Below are positions 35,467 to 47,144 of a stretch of DNA of 64,000 nt, piece by piece. This stretch comes from Byssochlamys sp. IMV 00236 (lineage: Eukaryota > Ascomycota > Eurotiomycetes > Eurotiales > Thermoascaceae). The position numbers were made by a program, and so were the translations under genes. The notes below the pieces were generated by a model. That model ran no database searches. It saw only the letters and a list, made by a program, of their open reading frames with translations, and was not told where the DNA came from. Positions within the stretch are counted from its first letter, which is position 1. Each line of letters begins with the position of its first letter. The stretch spans positions 62,001 through 126,000 of the forward strand of contig MSJH02000814.1 of the NCBI GenBank assembly GCA_001931875.2, written 5' to 3'.

Positions 35467-35977
35467 TTTCGATGTTGTCTATCTAAATATGGTCAGCAGG
35501 CAGGATCTTTTCAGCTACTTTTATCGATTGTCACCGTACAATGATGCTCCCGCTTACGATTTACGATACCCTCGTCTTTATGACCGACCACATGTATAGT
35601 ACAATACATTAGTATTTTATATTATCAGCGTATCCCAGTAACGTCAAAGCTATTCTTAATCCCACCCCTTCTCAATCAAGTTAATATAGAATCCACGGAA
35701 GCAAAGGCTATGACTTCAACCTCCTAGCCCGTAGGTAGGTTGCTTTCTCGACTCTACTTCTAGGGGAGGTTGATCTCATATTCATATCCTTAGCATACAA
35801 AGAATCCAGATCCTTGTGATCTAGTACATTCTATCCTCTAATTAGGATAATCAAGGTATTAATGAAAGAACCTGCTGCGAATGGACGATGTGACAGGTTA
35901 CATGTACGCGACCCTTTGTGCGCTGACAATTATCATCAACAACCATCCGGTCCTCCCACACAAAGTCAACCATTTTA
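35467..35977. other. Tail-to-tail intergenic region
   Basis: No gene seen; 3' flanks of the IQ-motif gene and the hydrophobin. Confidence 0.4.
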
Positions 35978-36469
35978 TTATATGGTCGTAGGGTCAATGA
36001 TCGCACAGTTGGTATATAAGATATCATTCTGCAGCAAAGAATCATAATCAGCAACCTCACCCTCAGACCCCAAAAAGACAAGAGGGATGAAAACTCACAT
36101 CCGTAGAAGCATCACAACAGAGCGGATGATCCGTACATCCTGACAAAGTATAGAGCGGATTGCCTACACCAATCCCCGAGAAATTAGCAAATCAAAGTTC
36201 CCCCTCACTTTCCATCCCCATCCCCATCATATTCCTTCTCAATGATGAGTGGAAAACTTACAGTCAAGCCCCAAAAGACCCGTTGCCTCCTTGATGGGAA
36301 TGCCATTTCGATTCAAAGTTTTGACAATGCTGGGATCAGAAACCGTGCCGATGGTGCCGCAGCAGAGGGCAGAACCGCTGGCGCATTTAATGACAGGGTC
36401 CGCCTGAGCTCCTGCTCTTGCGAAGGATAGGGGCAGGAGAGTGAAGAGGGCGAGAAGGATGCTGTGCAT
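35978..36469 (-). CDS. Class I hydrophobin
   Basis: Three exons encode 107 aa; introns are 36,164-36,261 and 36,029-36,098. The ATG at 36,469 opens a signal peptide (MHSILLALFTLLPLSFARA). Eight cysteines follow the hydrophobin order with spacing C-x6-CC-x32-C-x8-C-x5-CC-x12-C, which fits class I rather than class II. Hydrophobins self-assemble at air-water interfaces and coat spores and hyphae. The last cysteines depend on both introns being removed (LGLDC spans intron 1; the final 16 codons are exon 3). A TATTTAAAG element at about 36,630-36,638 lies about 160 bp upstream of the ATG. A 20-N assembly gap begins six bases upstream of the ATG, so the leader is incomplete in this assembly. Confidence 0.88.
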
Positions 36470-36474
36470 TTTGA

Positions 36475-36494
36475 NNNNNNNNNNNNNNNNNNNN
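36475..36494. other. Assembly gap (20 N) next to poly-T
   Basis: Twenty Ns sit in the 5' leader of the hydrophobin, directly followed by AATTATTC and a run of about 18 T (36,502-36,519). The homopolymer probably broke the assembly; the true gap length is unknown. Confidence 0.95.
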
Positions 36495-36519
36495 AATTAT
36501 TCTTTTTTTTTTTTTTTTT

Positions 36520-37394
36520 GCGTAGGTATTGTGGAAAGTAGTAAGATTAGAAAATACTTCCAGTAGATGACTCAATAGATAGATGGAAATCTTGTTGTCT
36601 GTCGAGGAGGGGGGTCGAAGAGACCGTCTTTAAATAAAGATGGTGTCGGCAATATCTTCCTATCCCATCGCTAAGAAACTACAGTCAATGGTATGGTTAT
36701 GTCTATAGTTAACTCAGAGGATCGCAGGTACAACGTTGCATGTCTTCCATGTTTCAGTGATTCTATGTAAATACAGTAAGTGTCCCGCCCCTGGGCTTGG
36801 AAGATGGCAGCTAGAACCGAGACCTTGCAAGTAGTGTGACCCGCTGCGTTATAAGTATCAATAGTTTGAGTATAGGTGGGAACGAGTCTATTGTGGTTGT
36901 GTATGGTTGATAGGGATAATATTTATTTCAGGTTTAGGAATGTTGTTATTATGATGCCCCTTCGTGGGGTTGAGCTCATAGCCAACCCCGGCGCAAGGAA
37001 CTTGGTCCTAAGCGATCGGCTATACAAACCGTTACCGCGCATGGTATGTATAAGCGCAGGTGTCCCTGAATATTAATTCAAAGTTTGTTGAAGCGAGTAT
37101 AGACAGGCAGGATCTCGCTATGTATGTCTGACTGTTGAAGAATCGGAATGTGCCAGGCCTCGTATGCCCCCTTACTACCACCCCTCACGCAGGAGATCAG
37201 CAACACACACTACTGTATCGGATATTGACATCCATTATTTCTAATTACTTCTGGGCCTCTTCATGTAGACTAGTATAGTTCCTTCCACAAAGTGTATCTT
37301 CTAAAACATCAACGATCATATCTGTGACACCTCAAAAAAGTATAGGGATTGCCCCGATAATCGATTAACTGATTTGATCACAAACCCTATTCAC
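36520..37394. other. Intergenic
   Basis: It holds the hydrophobin promoter and the 3' flank of the permease. No gene seen. Confidence 0.4.
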
Positions 37395-39683
37395 TTATAG
37401 ATCCTTTTCTACACCTTCAGAGACAATGACGGCAGTCTGGGGCCCTTCCTCTTCCCGGACTTTTCGCATACTTCGAGTATACCGCTTGCCAGCAACAAGC
37501 CACCAGAACAGCTCAATGATCATAAAGCCCCCGACACAGGCGCAAGTGTAATTCATGTTGGAGGCTATATGGATTAATTTCTTGCATTAGCTATATGTCT
37601 CCAGATCCATAGGTGCGATAAATTGGTAGTTCACACGTACCGGTTACAGGCATGTAATATGGAAAGGAGAAAAAGACAATTGCGAAGATTAGCCAAGCAA
37701 CTGTCACACTGTTGGCGAACATTCCGGGCAGGTTTCCCATGAAGAAAGGACCGCGGTGCATTCGCTTGCGTCTTTGTAGAAGGTTCGTTAATATGGGGAC
37801 GAGGTACGCGATGTTGTTGATTGTGCTGTTACACGTTTTAATTCAATAAGTAATCCATTCAGTCTCTTTGTCCAAGGCGGGGGATGCTTACACTGCCGAA
37901 CTCATCATCGCGTTGAAGGCTGTACTAGAGCCGAGATAAATGCAGCCAAGTAAGGCTATGATTACAGTCACGCAGAGTTGGGCATTGAACGGAGCCCCTA
38001 GTCTACGGTTGACTTTAGACCAGCTAGAGTTATTTAGCATGCATCGGACTTCAGTGACTCATGTAGGTAGCTTACATATTTGATAGCGGGAGACCATCGT
38101 CTCGAGCAAAGGCCCAGAAAATTCGGCCAGTGCCTGCAGAAAATAGTCAGAAAATCCACTGATAACTGCCTGGCGAGGGGAGACTTACTGAGCTGCGACC
38201 CAATCGTACACGGACCGAGGGCAATCCAAAGTATAAAAGTCAGGCCAAAAGCGCCTCCTCGGCTTTGAGTTGTCTGGCGAAAGATCTCAGCCAGAGGAAG
38301 ACCGGTCGGGGAGTCCGCTAGTGTAGAGTAGTCCTGGACGGAGAACATGAGACTGAGCATGTATGTGAGACCCGTGACGAACGCAATTATAAGTGTACAT
38401 GCTGCAGAAAACGGTATTAGCTAGGTAATGGCTTGGAAGAGACATACTGACCAAGCGCAAGTGGTGCGTTTCTTCCTGGCTAGAATTATCTATTTAGCAG
38501 GATATTTCTGGGTCTCTATCGTTCCACTTACATTAGGCATCTCCTCCGTAATATGCTGGGTTCTTGTCAGTAAATATCCAGTAGTGCTTTCGAAATACTC
38601 ACAGTAATTCCATCCAGGCCACCCAAGGAATACAGAGGGTTAACCAGGCCGGTAATGAAGCACATGACGTTGTTTTCCCAGCCCGTATTGTTGATCCATG
38701 TCCTGAAGACGAACTTCGAATCGTTATGTGCCGGTGCTTTGGCTGCTACTGTGACCATAATGACAAACCAAGCAATCTGAAGGTAAGCCACTGATATTCC
38801 TGCATTAGTATCAATATTCGCATGCAAAGGTAAACATAGGCTTACAGGAAAACTTGTTGATCGCAGGTATCAATCGATTACCGAACATCACTATCCCTGA
38901 AGTTAATAGATTGAAGCCTTGGTAGACAACAAATGTCATCCAGGGCTGAATCACTAGGCCATCTTTATATAGAGCTATCAAAGCCATAAAGTTGGTGGCA
39001 TATAGTAGGTTAGTAGATGCTGTGGTGAAGATCCCTACTCCTGTTAGACATGCGACAAGAGTCGACAATCACAGAAAACTCACATCCGAACACGGTACTC
39101 CAGCCTGTGGCAAAGCTTAGGAAACAGTTATATTTCTTTGGTGCGATTGCGGCTATCCAATGGTACATCCCTCCTTCAACCGGGTATGCTGAGACAAACT
39201 CCGCCAGCGATGCGCCGAGAAAGGACTGGAGGATCGCGACAAGAATGAATCCATAGATTACTACAATTGGTTTTGTCAGTATGAACTGCAGAGTAAACCT
39301 GGGTTGCTACTGAGCCTTACGTGCACCTGGGCCACCCGCGTTGATCGCTGTAATAAGACCGAGTCCAAGGCCTGTATATTCTTCAGTCAACTATTCTAAT
39401 GCAGGGTATACTGCCAAACATACCCGTCCACGAGATGGTACACGTCGAAGCGAGACCGATGAGACTGAACACAGAGAAATGTCGCGCCAACTCCTGTTTG
39501 TGGCCTATCTCAAGGTATGTTAGAAGCCTCACATTCAAGTGTCCTGTGTCCTGAAACATTGAGAAATCACCTACCCATCTGTGCTAAGCGCAATTCATCC
39601 GCATCTTGAACTTTGATGACGCCTTTATCGTCGCCAGCGGCCGCAACAGCCAATGGTGCAAAAGTAACCTCGTCGGCACCCAT
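37395..39683 (-). CDS. Amino acid/choline/GABA permease (APC superfamily)
   Basis: This multi-exon gene has about a dozen short exons. Clear introns are 39,505-39,574, 39,372-39,423 and 39,261-39,320; later ones lie near 39,050-39,085, 38,800-38,850, 38,590-38,600, 38,475-38,535, 38,410-38,450, 38,135-38,190, 38,025-38,080, 37,825-37,895 and 37,565-37,640. The start is MGADEVTF at 39,683 and the stop follows VEKDL at 37,395. It encodes a 12-TM plasma-membrane transporter of the fungal choline/GABA/amino-acid group: GLGLGLITAINAGGP, FLGASLAEFVSAYPVEGGMYHW, the EEMPNPGRNAP loop, GRIFWAFARDDGLPLS, and FPYYMPVT near the end are all family landmarks. Substrate cannot be told from sequence. A cluster of GATA motifs lies about 130-150 bp upstream. 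Confidence 0.85.
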
Positions 39684-40470
39684 GGTGAGTACCTAGGTGT
39701 TCAAGGCAGCACACTCAATGCATTTTGAAAGTAAGTATTCAAGTAAAGACTCGTGCGATCAGATTCCTGTCGGGACCTGCCCGCCATTGTGGCGGAAGCA
39801 CTCCGCCTCTCTTATCGGGATAATGCTTATCAGCCACCTCGGACCATTGAGTGGAAGTGTCGATCGTTAAGCCGTATCAGAAGGAATTATTAAATTCGCA
39901 CGAATGAGACAATATAATAGAGTGCTGAGCAGTATTAGCTCGGTGCTACCTTATCATCAGACGGGTAGAAATGTTAGCACCTGAGATTTATTTGGCAGGT
40001 GGTTAACCAGCCCGGGCTACGCTCCCCCGCAATGAGATGAATCAAAGCGGGCGGAGAGTTGTGTAGAGTTACTGCGGACGCTGTTAGTGCCAGTTAGATA
40101 CAAGCCACCGTTTTGACCTTCTGTTTTTGACACAAAGCAATGGGCAGAAGTTTTCTAGGACTGGCTCGTCCTTATGTGGTCTCAGCATTACTGGCCCTTA
40201 AGTCCTCCAAGCCGTCGGAACACACGCCAAGATAGCTGGCCATCTTAGGAACCTCTTTGCCTAAATATCGTAAAGCATGTATAGAAGATTAGGTGTCGAA
40301 AAGCTTATTGCTCATAGGGTCTTTAAGTAGTATACGCACGGCTTCAACAAGCGCACATGTTGGTTCCATTATGCAAACGAAACTCTTAAGTCTGTATCCA
40401 AAAGGATATCTGAATCATAGCACTGATTCAAACGGATCTGGGTATGAAATGTAAGATTGGCCCTGAATAA
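39684..40470. other. Intergenic
   Basis: It carries the GATA cluster described separately and the 3' flank of the NLP-type gene. No gene seen. Confidence 0.4.
39811..39831. promoter_or_regulatory. Cluster of GATA-factor sites upstream of the permease
   Basis: CTTATC at 39,811, GATAA at 39,819 and CTTATC at 39,826 lie within 21 bp. A further CTTATC is at 39,950. Two of the three fit HGATAR on one strand or the other. Such clusters bind AreA-type nitrogen regulators in aspergilli; control of this permease by nitrogen is inference. Confidence 0.45.
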
Positions 40471-41255
40471 CTAGAAAGTCGCTTTTCCTAAATTGGTATC
40501 GAGGTTGGCATCGATGAAGGGCACATTGCCGGAGCCCCAGTCAGTATCCGAAAGAGCGTCCTGTGCAATAGTTGGGAGAGACTCCCACGCGATAAGTGGC
40601 TGGGTACCACCAACAGTTGAAGTGAGACCGCACTGGTGGTCTACCGGCCAGATGCTGTAGTACCGGATCAAGGGAGAGGTGCCGTCAAGCGTATATCCGT
40701 TCGTCGAACAGTCCCAGCCCCCATGGGCAGATGGGCATACAGCCAGGATATTGTCCGTGGAGGTAGAATTCGCGCTTGAAAGCCAGACAATGGCGCCTTC
40801 CCAGTCATGACGATGTCCAAGCCCATCAGATGGCTCATCTTTGGGGAAGTACCAGGCGTAGAGTAGAGCGTATCTATCGCCATAATTGGCTCCGCGGACG
40901 TAGATCTGACCGGTGCTGCTGCTACAGTCACCGTCGGAATCACCGGTAGGCGAGAGACCAGCACTGTAAATGGTCAGACAAACCTTTTACTCGGAAGAGG
41001 ATGAAAGACTTACTTGGTATCTCCCTCAGCGTCAACAGCTGGGAAAGGAACACAGCCGTTAACTACCTTTAGGCGGGGCTGATAGGCTAGATAGAGGTCG
41101 CCTGTTGTACCGCTTGGAACTGTTTGAGCAAAACCGACGATCTCATCCGATGCGATGCTTCCACGTCGCTGTAGACCTGTGATAGGACTCGCATTGCATG
41201 TGGTTGCAGCCAGGAGGCCTAGAGAGACATGAAGAAGACGAGAAAGGACAGACAT
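40471..41255 (-). CDS. Secreted NPP1/NEP1-like protein (NLP family)
   Basis: Two exons encode 244 aa; the intron is 40,964-41,013. The ATG at 41,255 begins a signal peptide (MSVLSRLLHVSLGLLAATTCNA). The heptapeptide GHRHDWE at about 130-136, the family hallmark, is intact and is followed by GAIVW. A cysteine in GCVPFP and one in GDCSS suggest the disulphide of type 1 members. Members are secreted; some cause necrosis in dicot plants, while many in non-pathogenic fungi are not cytolytic, so activity cannot be inferred from sequence alone. No break is visible. The neighbourhood is rich in other secreted proteins. Confidence 0.9.
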
Positions 41256-42199
41256 CCTGACAGGCTGAATCAGAAGCAACTTGTTCCTCAAGGATCGGAC
41301 GTTAAAGGTATAGAATGGACGATCTTGAGGAATTGGCTTGTCACTGTCCTCTTGCCCATGCAGAGACGAAAGCCAGTACCTGTACTGGGATCCATTGGGA
41401 CATGTCGACGTTAAATATCTTTGGCAGAAGATGGCTGGTCATAACTGGGACGGGTACTTAAGTGGATAGGATAGTGGAAACACCCGAGACCCATCATTCT
41501 CAAAAGTAGGCTAACGGGCTCTCTCGCCCACTGGAACAGAACTGAAGTGGAGGCCTAGGGAAAACAATCTAATAATGGGTCCCCGATATCTATGGTCCGG
41601 ATCTTAAGCTTAACCTGGGGGTCAGGCGCACAGCCACCGAGGAATGTCAGGGGAAAACGTGATGTTCAAACGATCTTTTATTTGTACATAAACAATGCCC
41701 TGACTGTGAACTTTCTTGCAGAAGATTCAAGACACTGTTAGACCCAGTGTGAATTGGGGAAAAGACGGAGAGGAAGATGGTAGGATACGTGTGCAATTAT
41801 TGATGGTCTGTTCGACATAGCTCAAATAATAATTTATGTGTACGCCAGGATGCCTGGGATTTCTTGAATCCACGTGCAAATTTTGGTGGCTTCTCCTGAA
41901 TCTGATGTTCTCGTTAGATCTGAAACGTAGCAGTTGATAGTTCCTTGGCTCATAGTTTATCGGGGGCTGAACCTAAAGGAGCTTAACTTAGTGAACCCCA
42001 GTGCTGCTATTTCATACGCCGAGCAAATATAGAACAGTCCCCGAACTCCGTGCCTGACGATTCATTCCGAGCTTGGAAGCTAGGAACGAGACGGGTAACT
42101 AATTCATCCCTATTGTGGAACTTATATTTAGAGCCTTCAGAAGTTCACGTATTATTCTTTCCCCGCGGATGAAGCTAATGATCGAATCTGAAACAAGTT
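41256..42199. other. Intergenic
   Basis: No gene seen. It probably contains the promoter of the NLP-type gene. Confidence 0.4.
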
Positions 42200-42560
42200 T
42201 GCTCATCGCGAGGCTAAAAATTATGCCCTAGGCATTACCTATGAATGAACCTTTCAAGTTGATGCAGTGCCCGCGTATAGTTGGTTTCCGGGTCTTTTAA
42301 ATAGGGACGCATTGAAAGATGACAACAAATTAATCGCAATCACCCAGGAAATTGCGATGGCCCATTGTATGTAAGCTGCAATGCGGAACCCCCGAGTTGG
42401 GAAGATACGAGAGTACATCAGCAGGATAGAGATTTTGATGATCCCTACTGTGGTGCAGTAGATGTATTCATATGCCATTAGTAGCAATATAAACCTTCAC
42501 GATGCTGATCGGGGTCAACAACATATATACCATATTGATGCCGGACATGCTACAGCAGGA
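42200..42560 (-). pseudogene. Relic of a rhodopsin-like PTH11/SAT4-family membrane protein
   Basis: On the minus strand, 42,254-42,487 reads YEYIYCTTVGIIKISILLMY-SRIFP and later transmembrane residues, which matches the middle helices of the fungal integral membrane family with an extracellular or rhodopsin-like domain. Just downstream another frame carries C-I-N-L-K-G-S-F-I-G-N-A, the expected next segment, showing a frameshift near 42,258-42,265, followed by a stop. Upstream an out-of-frame D-P-D-Q segment also looks related. There is no start and no C-terminal half. It is a decayed fragment rather than a gene. Confidence 0.65.
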
Positions 42561-43281
42561 AACAGACAGTGAAATTCACATTACATATTCAGTCTGGTTG
42601 CAAGTTTCTAGTTTCTGAGGCTATTCAATGGCATCAAGAAGAGGCTGTAGTTAATATTCACGTCATGCACTAACTTTTACTTCAGGAAATGCAGCACTGT
42701 CGGTATCTACTCCTTCTTGAGCCCGGCGGCCTGCTGATGCAGGGATCATTCGGAGGCCAAAACACAGCCATCTAAAGAAGCTTATCTCCATTTCTTTGAT
42801 GTTATCTTGAGCCTGTTTCTTGATAATTTCAAATATCTTCCTTGCCGTGATTTTTGTAACGTTTGTTTATGAAATTTGTGTATATATACTGGTAGCTGCG
42901 CGAGGGATAGGTATCGGGGCAATTGTTCGTGCGTGTTCCCTATTTGAGGAACTATCTGGCTCTAAAATCTAATCCATGTCTGCCGTGCTTTCACCCGACA
43001 TATGTTTTGGTCTTTGCTAGTATAACGGCGTTTAGTTTCTGCCAATGAGATATCCATATTATCTTTCACTCGTATCTGCAAACGATTCGTGTCGCTGGAG
43101 TGAAGTGTACTTCCCACACCCTTTTCCCGTGCATGGCGGGCCTCTAATCGGCCCGATTAGAGAGATTTTGCAATGAAGCAGTCCTGTATCATTCTCTTGT
43201 ATCGAGAATAGCAATTAAGAGGGACGTGACAAATTCCCTCTCACATCATTTCTGCTATAGTCTCGTGTTGTCAAAATCACT
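42561..43281. other. Intergenic
   Basis: No gene seen; upstream region of the alpha/beta hydrolase. Confidence 0.4.
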
Positions 43282-44136
43282 ATGATCATGGCTCATAACG
43301 AAAAGCTAGTATTTGTATTTATTCCCGGGGCCTGTCATATGCCAGAAGTCTTCAATCCTCTCAGGCAGCTCATGTCCCAGCAGGAACTCGACTCAGAAGC
43401 GGTCGCTCTTCCTTCTGTCGGTGCTGAGCCTCCCAACAAAAGCTTGACTGATGATGTCTCCCATGTTCGCTCTGTCCTGCAACAGTTAGCTGAAGAAGGA
43501 AGACTACTTGTGGTGGTTGCTCACTCTTACGGTGGATTAGTCGGTGCTGGAGCTGTTCAAGGACTAGACTACGTCCAGCGTTCTCAGTCAGGACAGACTG
43601 GTGGTGTGATTATGTTGGTCTACATGACAGCACTTGTTGCACCAAGTGGAAACAGCCTCTACGATATGATTGGGGGCAAGTGGTTTCCATGGATAAAAGT
43701 AAAGGTTGTTTTATTGCGTTGCGTACCATCGATTTTGCTCAGTGCTGACCCATACTATACTCCGTACATACAGGGAGACTACTGTTATACCTCCGATGAA
43801 GAAATCGTTTTCTACAACGACCTCTCACCAGATGAACAGAAAAAGTGGATATCCAAGCTAAAACACATTTCTGTTTCAGCACTCATGGAGCCCGTCACAA
43901 ACGAGCCTTGGCACAATTTAGCATGTATGTATATATTGTGCGAAAAGGATATGTGTTTACCGATCGCCCTTCAAGAACAGTTCGCCAGTACTCTTGGACG
44001 CGACTGCATTCTCTTCCGGTGCCAAGGGTCACACTCACCATTTCTGAGTATGCCGAACAAGATAATTGAGGGGTTAGAGTTGGCTGCTAAAGTCGGCGCT
44101 GAAAGGCATGGTTTGGCTAGTCAATCTCATATATAG
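43282..44136 (+). CDS. Alpha/beta-hydrolase
   Basis: This single exon encodes 284 aa. The start is either ATG 43,282 or ATG 43,288 (MIMAHN). Features of the fold are FVFIPGACHMP (oxyanion region after strand 3), the nucleophile elbow AHSYGG (S82), an acid in CEKDMCLP (D223) and the catalytic His in QGSHSPF (H251). It resembles the esterase group that includes plant methylesterases and many uncharacterised fungal hydrolases. There is no signal peptide, so it is probably cytosolic. Substrate unknown. Confidence 0.87.
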   Translation: MIMAHNEKLVFVFIPGACHMPEVFNPLRQLMSQQELDSEAVALPSVGAEPPNKSLTDDVSHVRSVLQQLAEEGRLLVVVAHSYGGLVGAGAVQGLDYVQRSQSGQTGGVIMLVYMTALVAPSGNSLYDMIGGKWFPWIKVKVVLLRCVPSILLSADPYYTPYIQGDYCYTSDEEIVFYNDLSPDEQKKWISKLKHISVSALMEPVTNEPWHNLACMYILCEKDMCLPIALQEQFASTLGRDCILFRCQGSHSPFLSMPNKIIEGLELAAKVGAERHGLASQSHI

Positions 44137-45017
44137 GATCTCTTACGTAGAGAGTTGAGTGGACTCTCCCAGGGTGTTCGGTTCATAGTTTCAACAAGAG
44201 AACGCCTCATAAGATTACTCGATATAAACGCCAACCGCCAAGGAGCCGGGAATATACTCCATACTTATAGCTTGTTTCAAGTACAGACTAGTAGGGTTTT
44301 CTCCTGCCAGGGCAGAGGGGACATATATGGGCAACGACGGTATTTTTATTTTATTTTTTATATCCTTCCACAGCATATTGAATGGAATTATTAGATATCA
44401 TATCATTGTTCACAATCTTTGTGCCTGTCCTTCCTCTGCAACTATAAAGCTGCTTGCTATACACAGGGTAGACGTAGTTTACATTTCTCCACGAATAAAT
44501 GTGTTGTTATGACCCACTAGGAACAACAAGAAGCAGCAGTTGATCGACATTCGCGGTTTTATACCCACAAGAGGAATAAGATTCAGGGATCGCTTGTTTC
44601 TTTTACCAGAGCACCTGATCCCTATCTGGTCATGACGCGTTCCGTGGCGCTATACTATTATTATATCTACAGAGAAATGCTCGGGATTTTTCCGTAGATA
44701 GTCGGTTACATAGTCAATACAGAATATTCGGAATCTCTCCTGTTGGTGGGACTAACGACTTTTCAATTCAATGACACAGGAGCCTCTTAAAACACATCAG
44801 ACCAACAAAACTCCACCTCTCACCGTCAAGCACTCCTCGTTAGAGGAGCTTCTTTTATGTTCTAGTAATATATAATAATGCAGGCCTTCTTCCAATGCAG
44901 GAGCTTTCTCTCATCCAGGCACGGTATCACCACCTTTTCTACGTGGGCCGCCTGTTGTCGCTCTTTTGATATCTAACTCTACGATTCTTTCTTGTTTATC
45001 TTAAACAACCACCCATT
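44137..45017. other. Intergenic
   Basis: No supported gene. Short plus-strand frames near 44,155-44,512 show no domain. The 3' part is the promoter of the rhamnogalacturonase. Confidence 0.4.
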
Positions 45018-46538
45018 ATGCAGCTATCACTTGCTACACTCTTTATTTCATTGGGCCTTCTGGCTGTTCAATCGTCAGCCCAGCTATCCGGGGACGTCGG
45101 ACCGCTGACTTCAGTCTCCACGAAGAAAGCCACGAAGACCTGCAATGTCGTTGACTACGGCGCGGTAGCTGACCAGTCAACAGATCTAGGTGCTCCACTT
45201 GCTTCTGCTTTCGCAGACTGCAAGTCGGGTGGTCTGGTCTATGTCCCCTCCGGAAAATATGCCATGGACACATGGGTGACCCTAAGCGGCGGCAATGCCT
45301 GGGCGCTTCAGATCGATGGACAGATATACCGCACCGGAACTGATGGCGGAAACATGATTTTTATTGAACACTCGTCGGACTTTGAGCTCTTCAGCAGTAC
45401 GTCGAAGGGTGCGATCCAGGGAAATGGATACGAATATCACATCAATGGATCGCTCAGTGGTCCTCGTCTCTTACGATTCTATGATGTTTCACACTTCTCT
45501 GTGCATGATTTCATTCTTGTCGACTCGCCGTCGTTCCATTTCTCGGTTGATACTTGCTCTGATGGTGAGATTTATAACATGGCCATCCGTGGAGGTAATG
45601 AGGGAGGTCTTGACGGTATTGATGTTTGGAGTACCAACATTTGGGTGCACGACGTATGTTGCCATGGACTAGGGAGGGCTCCAATAGTAAAATATCTAAC
45701 ATCTTCCAGGTCATGGTTACTAACAAGGATGAGTGTGTGACGGTCAAGGTAAGTTCGCTTTCTCGCCATATGCTTCCGTAGAGATGTCCGCTAATCTCGT
45801 ATTCAGAGTCCTTCAAAGAATATCCTTGTCGAGAGTATCTACTGCAACTGGAGCGGTGGTTGCGCTATCGGTTCCCTGGGAGCAGATACCAATATCACTG
45901 ACGTGACCTATCGCAACATCTACACCTGGTCGTCCAACCAGATGATGATGATCAAGAGTAACGGCGGCAGTGGATTCGTGGAGAATGTTCTATTCGAGAA
46001 CTTCATCGGTATGTACTAGCATCTCGTGAACCAGCCACTCCAGACATAAGAGCTTTTTATACTAACCCGACTCAAAGGCCATGGCAACGCCTACTCCCTC
46101 AACATCGACAGCCACTGGAGCGGCCAGTCAGAGGCAGAGGGCGACGGAGTCCAACTGAGCAACATCACGTTCAACAACTGGAAAGGTACAGAAGCCGACG
46201 GTTCAAAACGAGGTCCGATTCGCGTCATCTGTCCTGACGCTGTGCCTTGCACCGACATCACCATCAAAGACTTCGCCATGTGGACCGAAAGCGGTAGCGA
46301 ACAATGGTACTCCTGCGAGAGCGCATACGGTTCTGGTGCCTGTCTGGAGGACAGCTCATCTGCTACCTCGTATGCTGTGACTACAACCACTGTCACCAGC
46401 GCTCCGTCCGGGTACTCGGCTCCCACCATGACGGATGACTTGACAACTGCTTTTGGAACCACGGCTTCTATCCCGATCCCAACGATCCCCACGTCATTCT
46501 ATCCCGGAGTGACGCCGTACAGCTCGCTTGCAAGATGA
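45018..46538 (+). CDS. Rhamnogalacturonase (glycoside hydrolase family 28)
   Basis: Four exons encode 445 aa; introns are 45,654-45,709, 45,749-45,806 and 46,009-46,077. A signal peptide ([21 protein letters not shown]) marks a secreted enzyme that cleaves the galacturonic acid-rhamnose backbone of rhamnogalacturonan in pectin. The parallel beta-helix is evident. Active-site landmarks are GGLDGIDVW (D199/D202), the 13-codon exon 2 carrying NKDECV (D219-E220), where polygalacturonases have Asp-Asp, and GHGNAYSL (GHG at 293-295). The D-E pair and overall length fit the Aspergillus RhgA/B group rather than polygalacturonase. The C-terminus is a Ser/Thr/Pro-rich tail likely to be O-glycosylated. 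Confidence 0.92.
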
Positions 46539-47144
46539 TGCAGGAATGGTCCTGGCTCCGTCCTTTGGTGTATATTTACTATATCTAATCCACATACCGT
46601 TTGTGCGATTTTGTCAATGCAAATAGTTGTCAGCACGGAGGCATCCTCCGAGTCTCCTGGAACCAAAGTTGGCCAAGACAAACATCACTGATTGAATATT
46701 GAGGATTGCGACGTGTCTCAGCAAGACATGGGAGACCATGACTAGACATCTACGCAAAATAATGGCAGAAGATAACAGTAATGAGGTTGCACTAATGAAG
46801 CAACGCATCAGCGCGACCAAACAGAAGTGGCTCAAAACATCAACCGCGTAGACGCGAAAATGTAATTCCCTACAGTAAATTCTGGAAAATACGCCTGCTT
46901 TTCAACCTTTCATCCATTCAAGAATCGCTCTTAAACATCACACGTCATAAGTTGCAGAAGCGACAACCTCGTGGTGCCGCCTTCCACTTCAAAGCCAAAA
47001 ACCAGATCAAGACCATTCGCCGCTCCCACATCCTAAATCCTGCTGTGTAGCTAAAACACACCACGCAATCGATTCTGAGGGCTCTAAAGAATGGATATTT
47101 CCTGCTCAAGAGCAAGCGCGTTTAACGATTTGAGTTTTCGAAAT
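46539..47144. other. Tail-to-tail intergenic region
   Basis: No gene seen between the rhamnogalacturonase and sba1 3' ends. Confidence 0.4.

Noticed and set aside
35138..35599. 153-codon plus-strand frame overlapping the end of the IQ gene
   Set aside because: It is a second frame of a Lys/Glu-rich coding exon.
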